The position numbers and the translations under genes are program-made. A stretch of 64,000 nt of DNA from contig CP141729.1 of NCBI GenBank assembly GCA_035621215.1, positions 1,262,944-1,326,943 on the forward strand, in the 5' to 3' direction. The stretch comes from Oscillospiraceae bacterium MB08-C2-2. Its GTDB lineage: Bacteria > Bacillota > Clostridia > Oscillospirales > Ruminococcaceae. Below the pieces are notes generated by a model, which saw only the letters and a program-made list of their open reading frames with translations, was not told where the DNA came from and did not search any database. Positions 33,859-43,665 of this stretch are shown here, one piece after another (within the stretch, counting starts at the first letter, position 1; every line of letters begins with the position of its first letter).

Positions 33859-34156
33859 ACATCAATACCACGCACTCAACGGTATTACCAAAAACCCACA
33901 AAGCTCCAGACAGTTATATTAGCATTACCGTAGGCTTTGGGCACGGTGATGGCTTGATACCACTTGATGGTATAGTCACTGTTCAAAACAGCCTCACTCT
34001 TAATAATATAGCTCAAAAGGCAAAGGCATACATGCCAAAACCACCAACCACTTACAAAATGATTAAAGAATATGTTGATGAAAAATACAGCTTCAAAGTT
34101 CACACATTCAAGTAGATGCTATCAAAGATGCACGAACTTATTTTGAAGTAGTATAG
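33859..34156 (+). pseudogene. remnant of a rRNA-methyltransferase-like C-terminus
   Basis: The readable segment THSTVLPKTHKAPDSYISI, then PPTTYKMIKEYVDEKYSFKVHT, stops at 34114. In the next frame VDAIKDARTYFEVV follows to 34156. These pieces match, in order, the C-terminal tail found on many clostridial RumA/RlmD-type 23S rRNA (uracil-5-)methyltransferases, with the stretch between them deleted. No upstream catalytic domain is present. The family name is from memory of that tail. Confidence 0.5.
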
Positions 34157-34194
34157 AAAATTAAACACAGATATGAAAATTGCTCTTTACATTT

Positions 34195-34223
34195 TGTAGA
34201 GGGCATTTTTTATGCCCTCTACA
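34195..34223. terminator. hairpin in gene-poor region
   Basis: Perfect 12-bp arms TGTAGAGGGCAT / ATGCCCTCTACA (34195-34206 and 34212-34223) around a T-rich loop, just before an IS66 fragment. It was probably part of the lost gene or element. Confidence 0.5.
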
Positions 34224-34240
34224 GAAAGGAGACTAACAAA

Positions 34241-34297
34241 TTGAACCCAAAGACAATCGCCATCGCCAACCAAATTGTATTACTACAATCACCTTGA
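34241..34297 (+). pseudogene. N-terminal scrap of an IS66-type TnpA
   Basis: Behind AAAGGAG, TTG 34241 begins NPKTIAIANQIVLLQ, like the first residues of IS66-family accessory TnpA proteins, and stops at 34297. The rest of 34298-34506 holds no recognisable gene. Confidence 0.4.
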
Positions 34298-34506
34298 TCT
34301 CTTCCTGTATTTTACCGTATCCCGTTACGGTTTCATAATTATTTCACTATAGTTGTATACGGAAATCATATTGTCTGCCCATAGATAAACTTTATGTTCT
34401 CGAGCACTCTAAAAGTAATCGGCATATATTTAGCCCTGTGGAGGCCAGTGATTAACTATTTCGCACCAATTGGTTCATTACGACAATGTTTTAATGTAAG
34501 AGCGAA

Positions 34507-34591
34507 AAAAGTAAAAAAACACAAAATAAAAGTAAAAAAACACATTTTATTACTTTTGTTAATTTGATAAAATGTATGATATCACTATAAA
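34507..34591 (+). promoter_or_regulatory. glycosidase promoter with two direct repeats
   Basis: Two exact copies of AAAAGTAAAAAAACAC at 34507-34522 and 34528-34543 are spaced 21 bases apart (two helical turns). They end 20 bases upstream of TTGATA (34564-34569), 16-base spacer, TATAAA (34586-34591). The layout suits an activator bound on one face of DNA, such as an AraC-type regulator. A leader of about 390 bases without a gene follows. Confidence 0.5.
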
Positions 34592-34985
34592 ACCAGGTCT
34601 TTAGAGCGTATTTATGACAATTGAATTTTAAAACCTTATGCGCCCCAGTTAAAAGTAGCTCTTATGACTGAAACAACCTGCAAATTCTGTGGGCAAACCA
34701 ATTTGTCAAAGACTTGCGTGGTTTTTTCTTAGTTAAATTTGCTCGTGCACATTCTATTTTTCTAATGGAATTTTGTTTGTGTCATTCAATTTTATGAATA
34801 TGATAGAGAAGAAACAGCAAGGACAATCGACAGGCAGGAGGTGTTACCATGCGTGGCCCATAAATTACTAGACTGGCAAAATGAGCCGATATGAATCCGC
34901 AAGAAAACATACTGACGTTGGACAAGCGATCGAATCTTCACATAAACATGGAGTAAAATCCAACACGAGGAAGGAAGTTGCATAA

Positions 34986-37900
34986 GTGAAAAGAGCATTC
35001 GCGTTATTAATGAGTTTAACTCTCTTGTTTTCAATGATCCCCACAGTTGCCGTATCTGCCGCGCCGAGTACAGAGGGGCTTCTTCTCTACTACAAATTTG
35101 ATGGAGATTTGACGGATTCTTCCGGCAACAGTCGAAACGGTACATTGAACGGAAGCAATATGTCCTATATTGAAGGGATGGACAACCGGGCGCTCAAACT
35201 AAATGGCGCTCAGAACACGACCGTTACCGTTCCATCCTTTCCATCCCAGTCGGCGATCACGATCGCTTCGTGGATTAGAATCGACAGTCTGGCGAATACC
35301 TACAATGGAATTTACCATACCAACAGCTGGACAAGCGGCGCTATCCATTACCATATCAGCGGTAGCAGCGGCAAGCTGACGGTCGGAGTTAACGGCAACA
35401 GCGATGTGTCTTCCGATTACGCCTTCAGCAAGGGCTCCCTGTGGACGCATACTGCTATGGTCTATGACAGCGCCGACAAGACGGTGAAATTTTATATTAA
35501 TGGTAAACTAGACTCGACAAGAACGATCGGCAGTCCCGTTGTACTCAACGGGAACACCGCTTTAATCAGCGGATATGGCGATGAAAACCGCGGGCTTGAC
35601 GGTGCTCTTGACGACTACAGAATTTATGGCCGGGCCTTAAATGGCGCGGAAATCCTGGAGCTGCTCAACGGCATTGATCCTCCAGAGCCGCCGGAGCTGC
35701 CGGAGCTGCCCTCCTCCGACGAGTTCAAATATCGCCTTGATGACGCTCTGGGGTTCAATGAAAATACATATAAAACGATTCCCAAGGCGACCGGCACGCA
35801 AAACAACTGGTGGGACGGCTCTGTTTCCGCCAACGGCGAAATCGGCTTTATTCAGAGCGGTGACCCGAACGAAGACGTGTTCATCTTTAATAATACCAAA
35901 ATTGTTTCCGATGGCGCGGATTTCTATGAGACGCCCGTCCTGCATCCGGTACTGGACGCACAGAAAGCGGGTGCGGTCACAAGAGCCAACAACAACGCTT
36001 TCCCATGGATCACGCAAACCAATACCTACAGCAATGAACAATACGGAACCGGCTGGGGCACGACATGGCCGCGCCCCTATCAGCCTGCAGCCCAATATCG
36101 CATCAAAAACAATGATTACACACAAGAAAACTCGACTGTTTACAACAGATATACAAATTTTGAGACCGGCGAGGTCGGCGTGCAGTGGAAGGATAAGGAG
36201 GGGAACGAATGGAACAGGCGTTCCTTTGCGTCCAGAAGCGATGACATCATCGTCACCTATATTGAATCTCCAGATGAGAAAGACCTCAACCTGACGCTGA
36301 CAATCGACAACTACAGGCAGATAAGCAATGCGAACAACGTAACCCTGCCCATTGATTATGTTGTGACGCAAAAAGAGGGAAAGGTGGTCGCCTACGGCTT
36401 GGTCGGAAAGTATGAGGTCGCCAACCGCAAAGGCAGCAAAAATGTCAAAGAGCGCCTCTTTGCGCATGGCGGATGGGGCACCGCCACACAGATTATTACC
36501 GATGGCACCGTAGGCTATCAGGCGAACACGCAGCAAATCAGCGGCACAACCTATAACAACCCAACCATTACTGTCACCGGCACCAAATCCCTGATGCTGA
36601 TCACCAAGGTTGAGCGTCAGGATAGCGGATGCGACACGATCGCCGACGTGAAAGCACTGCTGTATGACAAGCTGGTGGCCGATATTCAGGGCATTGTGAA
36701 TGAATACAATGTGACCAGTAGCGAAAAGAGTTATCAGGATCTGCTCGCCCCGCACGAGGAGCTGCATGGGGATATGTTCAACAATGTGCGCATTGATCTT
36801 TGCGCCACAGAAGAAGAGATCGCCGACAGGTCCTTGACCAACACCCAGCTGATCGCCAAGCAGAACAGCGACAAAAGCAAAATCAACAAGGCGTTTCTTG
36901 AAAGAGTTTACAACAACGGCCGGTTTGGCCTTATATGCTCAAGCGGCTATCAGACCGCCCGCCTGGGCGGGATCTGGAACGGCCAATACAGTCCGCAGTG
37001 GAGCGGCGACTTCACGCTAGACGCCAACACCAACCTGCAGATATCCGGTATGAACACCGGTAACATGCAAACCGCGGGCCAGGGCTATATCAATTTTATC
37101 GTGCGTATGGTCAGCGACTGGGAATCAGACGCAAAAAATGTATACGGCATGACCGATGCCATCAAGGCGCCGCCCCGCGTTGACGGTACCGGCGCGTCCG
37201 GAAGCTATCATTTCCTGGACGGTTATCCGCACATCTATGTCAACGGCATTACCGACTGGCTGATTCTTCCGATTTTTGAGTATTGGCAGTGCTACGGCAA
37301 TCAGCCGATTGAGCTTGGCAAAGATATCGACCTGTCCAAAGGGTCTTACAACTCTGGCACGACAATAGCCGATGTTCTCGACCTGAGCGATGAACGCGTA
37401 GCGGAAATCAACGCTTCCGGCTATATGGATCTTGAGCAGGATATCCTGTTACCGTTGTTGGTGAAGACGATGAATTTCTGGTTGCAATTCGCCGATGAAC
37501 GGTTCTATACCGATGGCGAAGGGAAGCACCATCTCAACGACGGCACGACGCTGTCCCAGGCGGTCGCCGCTGGGGATGAGGATGCCGTGTATCTGTTTAC
37601 TCCAGGCTATTCGCCGGAAAACACCCCCCAGGGCGGAACCGGCAACTGGGGCGAAAACAGCCGCGGGGCGCTGGCCTACAATACGGCGTTTGACATTTCA
37701 GCGGCCTATGACACCCTGTATATGGCGAGAACAATGATCGATGTAATCGATCCCTCCAACAGGGATGACCTGCTGGATTCCTGGGCATCTTTTGAGCAAT
37801 ATATCCCCCCCTACAAATATACATCCGATGGTGCCTTTAAAGAATGGGCCGCAGACGAATTGGGTGAGCGATACAGGCACAGGCATGACTCCCACGCATA

Positions 37901-39995
37901 TCCCGCCTGGCCGGGATATGAGGCGCAGGACGACCTCGAAATCCGCAAAGGCCTTTCGGTTGCGATGGACAAAAGATCGGAGGCCTACAATAACTCTGAG
38001 GCAGCCGAATCCCACGGACCGGTGCATAAATTGCTGATTGAAGCCCGTTTGAAACGCGCCAGCGAGGTTGACCGTATTTTGAAATATTTGCTAACAAGCA
38101 ACTACCAGAATGCGTCAATGACGACCAACCATAACGCGAATAAGACTTCATCGTTCTGCACTGACTCTGCCCACGGTATTTTTGGCGGAGTGAATGAATC
38201 TCTGCTGTACTCGGACATGAACGTCATTGAGATCCTGCCGGCGCTGATTCCGACCCTGGACAAAGGCAGTATTACCGGCCTGAGAGCCAGAAACAACACA
38301 CAGGTTGATAGCATTGTCTGGAATAAGCGAGAGATGAGCGCATCGGTCACCCTGACTCCCGATGCGGATAAGGATACGCTCAAAGTAATGTGCGGCCTCG
38401 GCATGAAGTCCGCTAAAATCAAAGGAGAAACACAAACAATCCTAGTTGACGACCTTGGCCGCAAATATGTGGAGGTCCAGCTCGTCACAGGCAACACCGT
38501 TACGGTCGACTTTGAGCTGGAAGAGCAAAGTATTACCATTTCCACCGAGAAAGATTTGGATGTCAAGCTGACGTCCGGAGACAGCGTCCAGTTTAACGCC
38601 ACAATTTACCCCAGCACCTCGGCCCACGTTGGCGTCAATTGGTTTGTGGTAGACGCCGAAACAGGCAATGCTGTCAGTGGCGTGACGATTTCCAGCAAAG
38701 GCCTTCTGAATATCAGCAAAACCAATGAGGGTGCAGGCAAGACGTTCAAGGTGTATGCGACAACGAGCGACGGTGTCGCCCAATCCAATGAACTTTTCGT
38801 GGAGCTGTCACTCTGGCAGCCGATTGCCGTGCGCATGGAAAGCGAGGACTTTGACTACGGCTTCGGATATTATGTCATTGAAGCCAACAAGGCTTCCGCC
38901 AGCGGTAATGCAGAAATCGGTTACGTCGGCGGAGCGAATAACAGGCAGTGCGTGTTCAAGTACGGCGGGATTGATTTTACAGATTTGAAGTCGATCAACC
39001 TTATCCGCACTTATGACGGCGCTGTCAGTGTCAAGTTCTATATTGACCTAGATGAGGTCGAAGAAAAGACCTATTTCACAAACTACAACGATAACGTCAG
39101 TACACCGCAGGATAGCCGGCGCTATCAGCTTTCCGATGTGTTGATTGATGATACTAAGCTGATCGCAACCGGCTCTATCGCCAGCACCAATAGGGACTAC
39201 ACACTGGAGTTGAGCGAAAAAACAGAAAATACGCATGACCTGTATGTTGTTATCCAGGTGACGAGCGGAACGTATGGCGGAAACTATGACTATATGTTCC
39301 TAAACTATGCCTCCGTCAACATGGACGGACTGCTCAAATCGATCGCAAAAGCGCAGGCCCTCAACCAAGCTGATTACACCGCGGACAGTTGGGTTGTCCT
39401 TGCCGATGCCCTCGTCAATGCGCAGGCCGTGATGGCTGATGCTGACGCCACGCAAGCCGTGATCGATGCCGCCGCTAAGTCCATTGATAACGCAATCGAT
39501 GCTCTCGTGAAGATCCCCGTTATCATCGTTGACAAGAAAGCGCTTGACAGCGCCATTGATGAAGCCAAGGCCCTTAATGAGGCAGACTACACCGCCGAGA
39601 GCTGGAGCCGCCTTAGGGATGCGCTGGCTAACGCCATCTTCGTGCAGAATGACGCCGATGCCACGCAGGCTGAGGTGGACATCGCCACTGCGGCCATTAA
39701 GGAAGCCATCGCCGCACTGGAGGAGCCCACCGATCCCGGCGAAACGGTCGACGTCAAGAAGCTCACAATCAAGGGCGCAGCGACTGTCAAGCGCAATAAA
39801 ACCGTCGAACTCACCGTCGTTGTCGATCCTACTGACGCCACATTCAAGGACGTCACCTGGACCTCTCTGACACCGGACACCGCCACTGTTGACGCGAACG
39901 GCGTCATCACCGGCAACAAGGCAGGCTTTGCCATCATTGAGGCCACCGCGCACAACGGTGTCTCCACCCAGTACACCATCCGCGTCATCGCCTAA
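34986..39995 (+). CDS. giant secreted GH95-like glycosidase with LamG, CBM-like, FIVAR and Big2 domains
   Basis: 1669 residues from GTG 34986 with AGGAAGG upstream. Signal peptide to about residue 25 (VSAAPS). LamG/concanavalin-like domain about 33-225 (LLLYYKFDGDLTDSSG, DYRIYGRAL). A Pro/Glu-rich linker follows. A GH95-like catalytic region spans about 245-1160: the NxN motif of the family in DANTNLQIS near 678, and RHRHDSHAYPAWPGYEA near 964, equivalent to HRHxSHLYxxYPG. Then a Big2-like domain (about 1170-1275), a CBM6-like domain (about 1283-1440), two FIVAR repeats (about 1443-1505 and 1517-1580) and a terminal Big2 domain. There is no LPXTG anchor, so it is released or wall-associated through accessory domains. 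GH95 enzymes are alpha-L-fucosidases or alpha-L-galactosidases; the similarity is distant and the substrate is open. Confidence 0.8.
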   Translation: MKRAFALLMSLTLLFSMIPTVAVSAAPSTEGLLLYYKFDGDLTDSSGNSRNGTLNGSNMSYIEGMDNRALKLNGAQNTTVTVPSFPSQSAITIASWIRIDSLANTYNGIYHTNSWTSGAIHYHISGSSGKLTVGVNGNSDVSSDYAFSKGSLWTHTAMVYDSADKTVKFYINGKLDSTRTIGSPVVLNGNTALISGYGDENRGLDGALDDYRIYGRALNGAEILELLNGIDPPEPPELPELPSSDEFKYRLDDALGFNENTYKTIPKATGTQNNWWDGSVSANGEIGFIQSGDPNEDVFIFNNTKIVSDGADFYETPVLHPVLDAQKAGAVTRANNNAFPWITQTNTYSNEQYGTGWGTTWPRPYQPAAQYRIKNNDYTQENSTVYNRYTNFETGEVGVQWKDKEGNEWNRRSFASRSDDIIVTYIESPDEKDLNLTLTIDNYRQISNANNVTLPIDYVVTQKEGKVVAYGLVGKYEVANRKGSKNVKERLFAHGGWGTATQIITDGTVGYQANTQQISGTTYNNPTITVTGTKSLMLITKVERQDSGCDTIADVKALLYDKLVADIQGIVNEYNVTSSEKSYQDLLAPHEELHGDMFNNVRIDLCATEEEIADRSLTNTQLIAKQNSDKSKINKAFLERVYNNGRFGLICSSGYQTARLGGIWNGQYSPQWSGDFTLDANTNLQISGMNTGNMQTAGQGYINFIVRMVSDWESDAKNVYGMTDAIKAPPRVDGTGASGSYHFLDGYPHIYVNGITDWLILPIFEYWQCYGNQPIELGKDIDLSKGSYNSGTTIADVLDLSDERVAEINASGYMDLEQDILLPLLVKTMNFWLQFADERFYTDGEGKHHLNDGTTLSQAVAAGDEDAVYLFTPGYSPENTPQGGTGNWGENSRGALAYNTAFDISAAYDTLYMARTMIDVIDPSNRDDLLDSWASFEQYIPPYKYTSDGAFKEWAADELGERYRHRHDSHAYPAWPGYEAQDDLEIRKGLSVAMDKRSEAYNNSEAAESHGPVHKLLIEARLKRASEVDRILKYLLTSNYQNASMTTNHNANKTSSFCTDSAHGIFGGVNESLLYSDMNVIEILPALIPTLDKGSITGLRARNNTQVDSIVWNKREMSASVTLTPDADKDTLKVMCGLGMKSAKIKGETQTILVDDLGRKYVEVQLVTGNTVTVDFELEEQSITISTEKDLDVKLTSGDSVQFNATIYPSTSAHVGVNWFVVDAETGNAVSGVTISSKGLLNISKTNEGAGKTFKVYATTSDGVAQSNELFVELSLWQPIAVRMESEDFDYGFGYYVIEANKASASGNAEIGYVGGANNRQCVFKYGGIDFTDLKSINLIRTYDGAVSVKFYIDLDEVEEKTYFTNYNDNVSTPQDSRRYQLSDVLIDDTKLIATGSIASTNRDYTLELSEKTENTHDLYVVIQVTSGTYGGNYDYMFLNYASVNMDGLLKSIAKAQALNQADYTADSWVVLADALVNAQAVMADADATQAVIDAAAKSIDNAIDALVKIPVIIVDKKALDSAIDEAKALNEADYTAESWSRLRDALANAIFVQNDADATQAEVDIATAAIKEAIAALEEPTDPGETVDVKKLTIKGAATVKRNKTVELTVVVDPTDATFKDVTWTSLTPDTATVDANGVITGNKAGFAIIEATAHNGVSTQYTIRVIA

Positions 39996-40562
39996 CCGTA
40001 TCTCGACTTGCCTTTTGATTTCTTTGGGAGGATGTAAAAACTGTCTTAACGGATTTTCCTCTGTTCCACGGTGTGGAGGCTGTTTTACACCAGCAATGAC
40101 GCCATCGAAATGGAGGAAAATCCGGTCTGTTTGAAACTTAATATCCGCATAATTACCGGATCCTTGAACCTCGCAACCGGCTATTCAGATTTAATCGGCA
40201 GAGGTGCGGCGTTTATTCGTTATTCCATATTAAGAGACTGAAGGCCTGCATGCATCTTTGATCGTAAACAGTACGCAAACGGCGTCCAGTGCGATTGTCT
40301 GCCAATGCCCGAAGTACGAGAGCAAGCGAAAAACTGTATAGAAAAGGTACGTTTTTCACGGAAAATGCCGCTTGTGCGCGGCGATACGAGGGGCGGCAAT
40401 GTGTTTGTATTACTGAGGGCGATTTACTCAATACATGCGGAAAAAGTACCAAAAGCATACCCAAAATCGCAGGGGGCGCGGCTGACCGTCGATCGACGGC
40501 CGGCCGCGTCCCTTTTTCGTCCTCTTATGATAATGAAGTTTTTAGGGGGGCTGTTCTTTTTA
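39996..40562. other. gene-free interval with inverted repeat
   Basis: No gene is seen. CGGATTTTCCTC (40050-40061) and its complement (40113-40124) form a wide stem after the glycosidase gene. From 40546 the sequence TTTAGGGGGGCTGTTCTTTT repeats, with an internal deletion, the hairpin block at 6325-6390 of the conjugative element. Confidence 0.5.
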
Positions 40563-40814
40563 CGAGAGAGGCCTACAGCCGCTGCAATGGTGCTTTGCTT
40601 GATGGTTACATAAGGGAGCAGCCAGCATTTGCTGGAGAGATAACAATACACCAGCATCTCGGAGCTGGTCAAGCCGTACTCAAAGATACTATTACTGATC
40701 TTTACAAAGCCTTTTTGCATAGCCACTCACCTTTTCATTTTTTAGTCGAACATTCCTCCCTCCAGCTCATACTCAGAGCCGTATACTTGGTTACAGATCT
40801 TATCGCCGGTTAGG
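40563..40814 (-). pseudogene. fragment of the conjugative element (HTH protein start and virD4 end)
   Basis: About 250 bases are nearly identical to 7112-7364. They contain the first about 55 codons of the HTH protein (MQKGFVKISNSIFEYGLTSSE, ending at AAAVGLSR), its upstream gap and the last codons of the virD4-like gene. Both genes are cut, so nothing functional remains. Divergence by a few percent shows that this comes from a related element or an old copy. Confidence 0.85.
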
Positions 40815-40916
40815 TGCGGTGTTGCCCTAAAAAATATATTTGTAAAACAACCCACATTTTATCTTCAACGATCCGATAATCATAGTGATAGATAATTCTG
40901 TGAGGGGAACACTTTT

Positions 40917-43526
40917 GTGGATAGAACATATATTTCAGGGGCAAAGCTGCGTATCCCGGCGGTCAGACCCAATTATATCTGCCGGGATATTCCCAATAAG
41001 AAGCTGGATGAGGGCTTAAAAAAAGAGCATAAAATATTCCTAATCTCGGTTCCAGCGGGCTATGGCAAAACAACATTGGTTTCTGGCTGGATCAGTCAGT
41101 TGGACGAGCCCTGCGCATGGCTTTCTCTAGATAAATACGACAATGATCCGATCAAGTTTATCCGCTATTTGCTGGAGGCAGTCCGAAAGGTCAACAAGAG
41201 CTTTGGGGTGACGGTTCAGGATCTGACGAATGCACCAAAGCTGCCGGAAATCGAGACGGTAAGCCTTTATTTAATGAACGAGCTGGAGCAGTTTCCCCAG
41301 CCGCTGATTTTGGTTCTGGATAATTATCATGTGATTGAGCACCCATACATCCACGAGATGGTACAAAATCTGCTGGGGTCCCGTTCTCTGCGTTTGATTA
41401 TTAGCACACGCCAAAAACCACCCATTGCCTTTTCCAGATGGAGGGTTCGGGACAAAATGACCGAGCTGAATTTCTCGGATTTAAAATTTTCTGGTGCGGA
41501 GATCAAGGAATTCTTTGGAAAATCTTTCAATATAGTATTTGACGACGATATGCTGCAAACCATCGAAACGCAGACAGAGGGCTGGGCCGCAAGCATGCAG
41601 TTGACTGGTTTATCCATAAAAAATATGGATAAGGCTCAGGCAAAAAGATTTATCAAAGAACAGGGCGCCAGCAATCGGTTTATTGCGGATTACCTCATGG
41701 ATGAGGTGGTGAAAATGCAGGAGGAGCAAACCTGTGGGTTTCTGTATCGGACCTGCATGCTCAAAAAATTCAATCGGGAGCTATGTGTCGCGGTAACAGG
41801 CATTGCCGACAGCAAAAAAATCATAGACCGACTGGAAAAAGACAACCTCTTTATTGTTGCGCTGGATCACAGTCATACCTGGTACCGGTATCATCCTCTT
41901 TTTTCCGAGTTGTTAAAAGCCAACATGGATGACGACCGCAAGGCGGAGCTTTGTAAGAATGCCAGCCTGTGGTGTGAAGAAAACGGGTTTGCCGAAGAAG
42001 CGCTGGAATATGCGCTGGAGGCTAAGGACGGCGAGGCGGCAGCCAGTCTGGTCAAAGGCGAGGCAATTAGCCTTTTTCAGAAAGGGAAACTGAAAACGCT
42101 CCTTTCGTGGCTAAACTCCGTATCCGAAATTAATCAGGATAAGGAATCCACCCTTGAGCTATACCGCGCGTGGTGTCTGTTAATTTCGGGGGAAATGGAC
42201 GAGGCAAATAGGGTGATCGACAGCTTCGCCCACACACAGGACGGCAGCAATCCCGTGATTACGGGGATGGTAAAGGCCGCCATGCCGTTCCAGTACAACA
42301 GCGACGATAAGAAAAAAACGCTGCAGTATGCCAAAGATGCTGTTACCGTTATGAAGGATCAGCAGGGCTTATTTTACTACGGAGCATTGATTGCGCTGGG
42401 TCACGCCAACGGTTTGAATGGGCATACGCGCGAAGCGGCGGCCTGGAATGCAAAAGCCCATGGTGGCGCATGCAGAAAAGGCTACCTCTTTTTGCAGCTG
42501 CTGTCGCTTCATGATCTGGCATTTTATCTCAATTGTATGGGGAGACGGCGCGAAGCCCTCGCCCTATGCGAAAAAACGCTGGAACGCGTAACAGACTCCA
42601 GCAAAAATCCGCTGAAGATGATAAAAATAGTCTATTTGTCAATGGGAATGCTGCTGTATGCCTCCAATCAACTGGGGAGGGCCAAAAGCTATCTGGAGGA
42701 GGGCATTGCCGCTTATCAGGAGTTGGCCTTTGCCCATCTGATAGGGCTGGGAGAGTGGCATCTGGTGCTGCTGCTTTATCATCTGGGCGAAAAGGAAAAA
42801 GCCTTTGAGATGGTATACCGGCTCCAAGCGCATTGCAAGGACCTTTTCGTCCGTAGGATCAGCCTGTTCTTTGAAGCGCTGGAGATGGAGCTGCACTTGC
42901 GAGAGGGCAATATCGCAAAGGTCTCCGCGTGGCTTCGCGAGCCGGGTAGCACCTTTGATGCGGTATCGGGAATCTTGGATATCTACCCCTACTTCACGTA
43001 CATTCGGGCAATGATAGCGCAAAAAGAATTTGACAAAGCCCGGTTAGCCCTCGAGGATAAGCAGACGCTTCTTCGGAAAGAGGGCCGGTATGGAGAGCTG
43101 ATTACCGTGCTGCTGCTATTGGCGTTGGTCACAAAACATTTGGATAACGAGAGCAAAGCACTTGGCTATGTACGAGAAGCGTTGGCAATGGCTGCGCCCG
43201 AGGGCTACGAACGCTACTTTCTTGATGAGGGAAGCGAGCTTCTGGAACTGGCCTACAAAGCAAGAGATGCCGCTCCGGCGTTTGTTGATAAACTATTCCC
43301 CAAGAAAGCCAAGAAGCCCCAGGCCCTTGCGGAACCACTCAAAAAAAGAGAAATTGAAATTCTCGTGTTGATTGCCAAGGGGTTATCCAATCACGAGATT
43401 GCCGAGATGCTCTACATTACTACCGGAACAACAAAATGGTATATTAAAAACATATTTGCTAAGCTGGGTGTCAATAAACGAACGCAGGCAGTGGATCGGG
43501 CAAGACGCCTCGAGATCATCCGTTGA
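40917..43526 (+). CDS. MalT-type ATP-dependent LuxR-family regulator
   Basis: 869 residues from GTG 40917 (GAGGGGAAC upstream). An N-terminal STAND NTPase carries Walker A VPAGYGKTT (45-53), Walker B PLILVLDNYHVI and the MalT-like STRQKPP and WRVRDKMTEL segments. A long TPR-like helical sensor region spans about 330-790. The C-terminal LuxR HTH is KKREIEILVLIAKGLSNHEIAEMLYI, then KWYIKNIFAKLGVNKRTQAV. Such proteins activate transcription when ATP and an inducer are bound. The target is unknown; the lipoprotein and membrane genes just downstream, behind a terminator, are candidates. Confidence 0.9.
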   Translation: MDRTYISGAKLRIPAVRPNYICRDIPNKKLDEGLKKEHKIFLISVPAGYGKTTLVSGWISQLDEPCAWLSLDKYDNDPIKFIRYLLEAVRKVNKSFGVTVQDLTNAPKLPEIETVSLYLMNELEQFPQPLILVLDNYHVIEHPYIHEMVQNLLGSRSLRLIISTRQKPPIAFSRWRVRDKMTELNFSDLKFSGAEIKEFFGKSFNIVFDDDMLQTIETQTEGWAASMQLTGLSIKNMDKAQAKRFIKEQGASNRFIADYLMDEVVKMQEEQTCGFLYRTCMLKKFNRELCVAVTGIADSKKIIDRLEKDNLFIVALDHSHTWYRYHPLFSELLKANMDDDRKAELCKNASLWCEENGFAEEALEYALEAKDGEAAASLVKGEAISLFQKGKLKTLLSWLNSVSEINQDKESTLELYRAWCLLISGEMDEANRVIDSFAHTQDGSNPVITGMVKAAMPFQYNSDDKKKTLQYAKDAVTVMKDQQGLFYYGALIALGHANGLNGHTREAAAWNAKAHGGACRKGYLFLQLLSLHDLAFYLNCMGRRREALALCEKTLERVTDSSKNPLKMIKIVYLSMGMLLYASNQLGRAKSYLEEGIAAYQELAFAHLIGLGEWHLVLLLYHLGEKEKAFEMVYRLQAHCKDLFVRRISLFFEALEMELHLREGNIAKVSAWLREPGSTFDAVSGILDIYPYFTYIRAMIAQKEFDKARLALEDKQTLLRKEGRYGELITVLLLLALVTKHLDNESKALGYVREALAMAAPEGYERYFLDEGSELLELAYKARDAAPAFVDKLFPKKAKKPQALAEPLKKREIEILVLIAKGLSNHEIAEMLYITTGTTKWYIKNIFAKLGVNKRTQAVDRARRLEIIR

Positions 43527-43553
43527 CTGCTCTAATCCATGATGCAAAACGAA

Positions 43554-43603
43554 AAAAGCCTTACTTTTCACCTCCCTTTTGGGAGGTGAAAAGTAAGGCT
43601 TTT
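43554..43603 (+). terminator. intrinsic terminator after the MalT-like gene
   Basis: 23-bp perfect arms (43554-43576 and 43581-43603) with a CTTT-type loop and T-rich downstream sequence. Confidence 0.92.
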
Positions 43604-43665
43604 GATTTATAATAGGAAGAGTCAAAGAATGATAAAAATAATGGTAACATCAAGGAGGAAGTTTA

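Noticed and set aside
34507-34543. Possible CRISPR-like repeats
   Set aside because: Only two 16-base copies, 5 bases apart, with no spacer structure or cas gene; better read as binding sites.
34600-34985. Riboswitch in the long glycosidase leader
   Set aside because: No conserved riboswitch core could be recognised by eye; only AT-rich sequence without convincing paired elements.
35637-36767. Long open frame (376 codons) on the minus strand inside the glycosidase gene
   Set aside because: It is antisense to a clearly coding region with LamG and GH95 motifs, has no ribosome binding site and reads as low-complexity shadow sequence.
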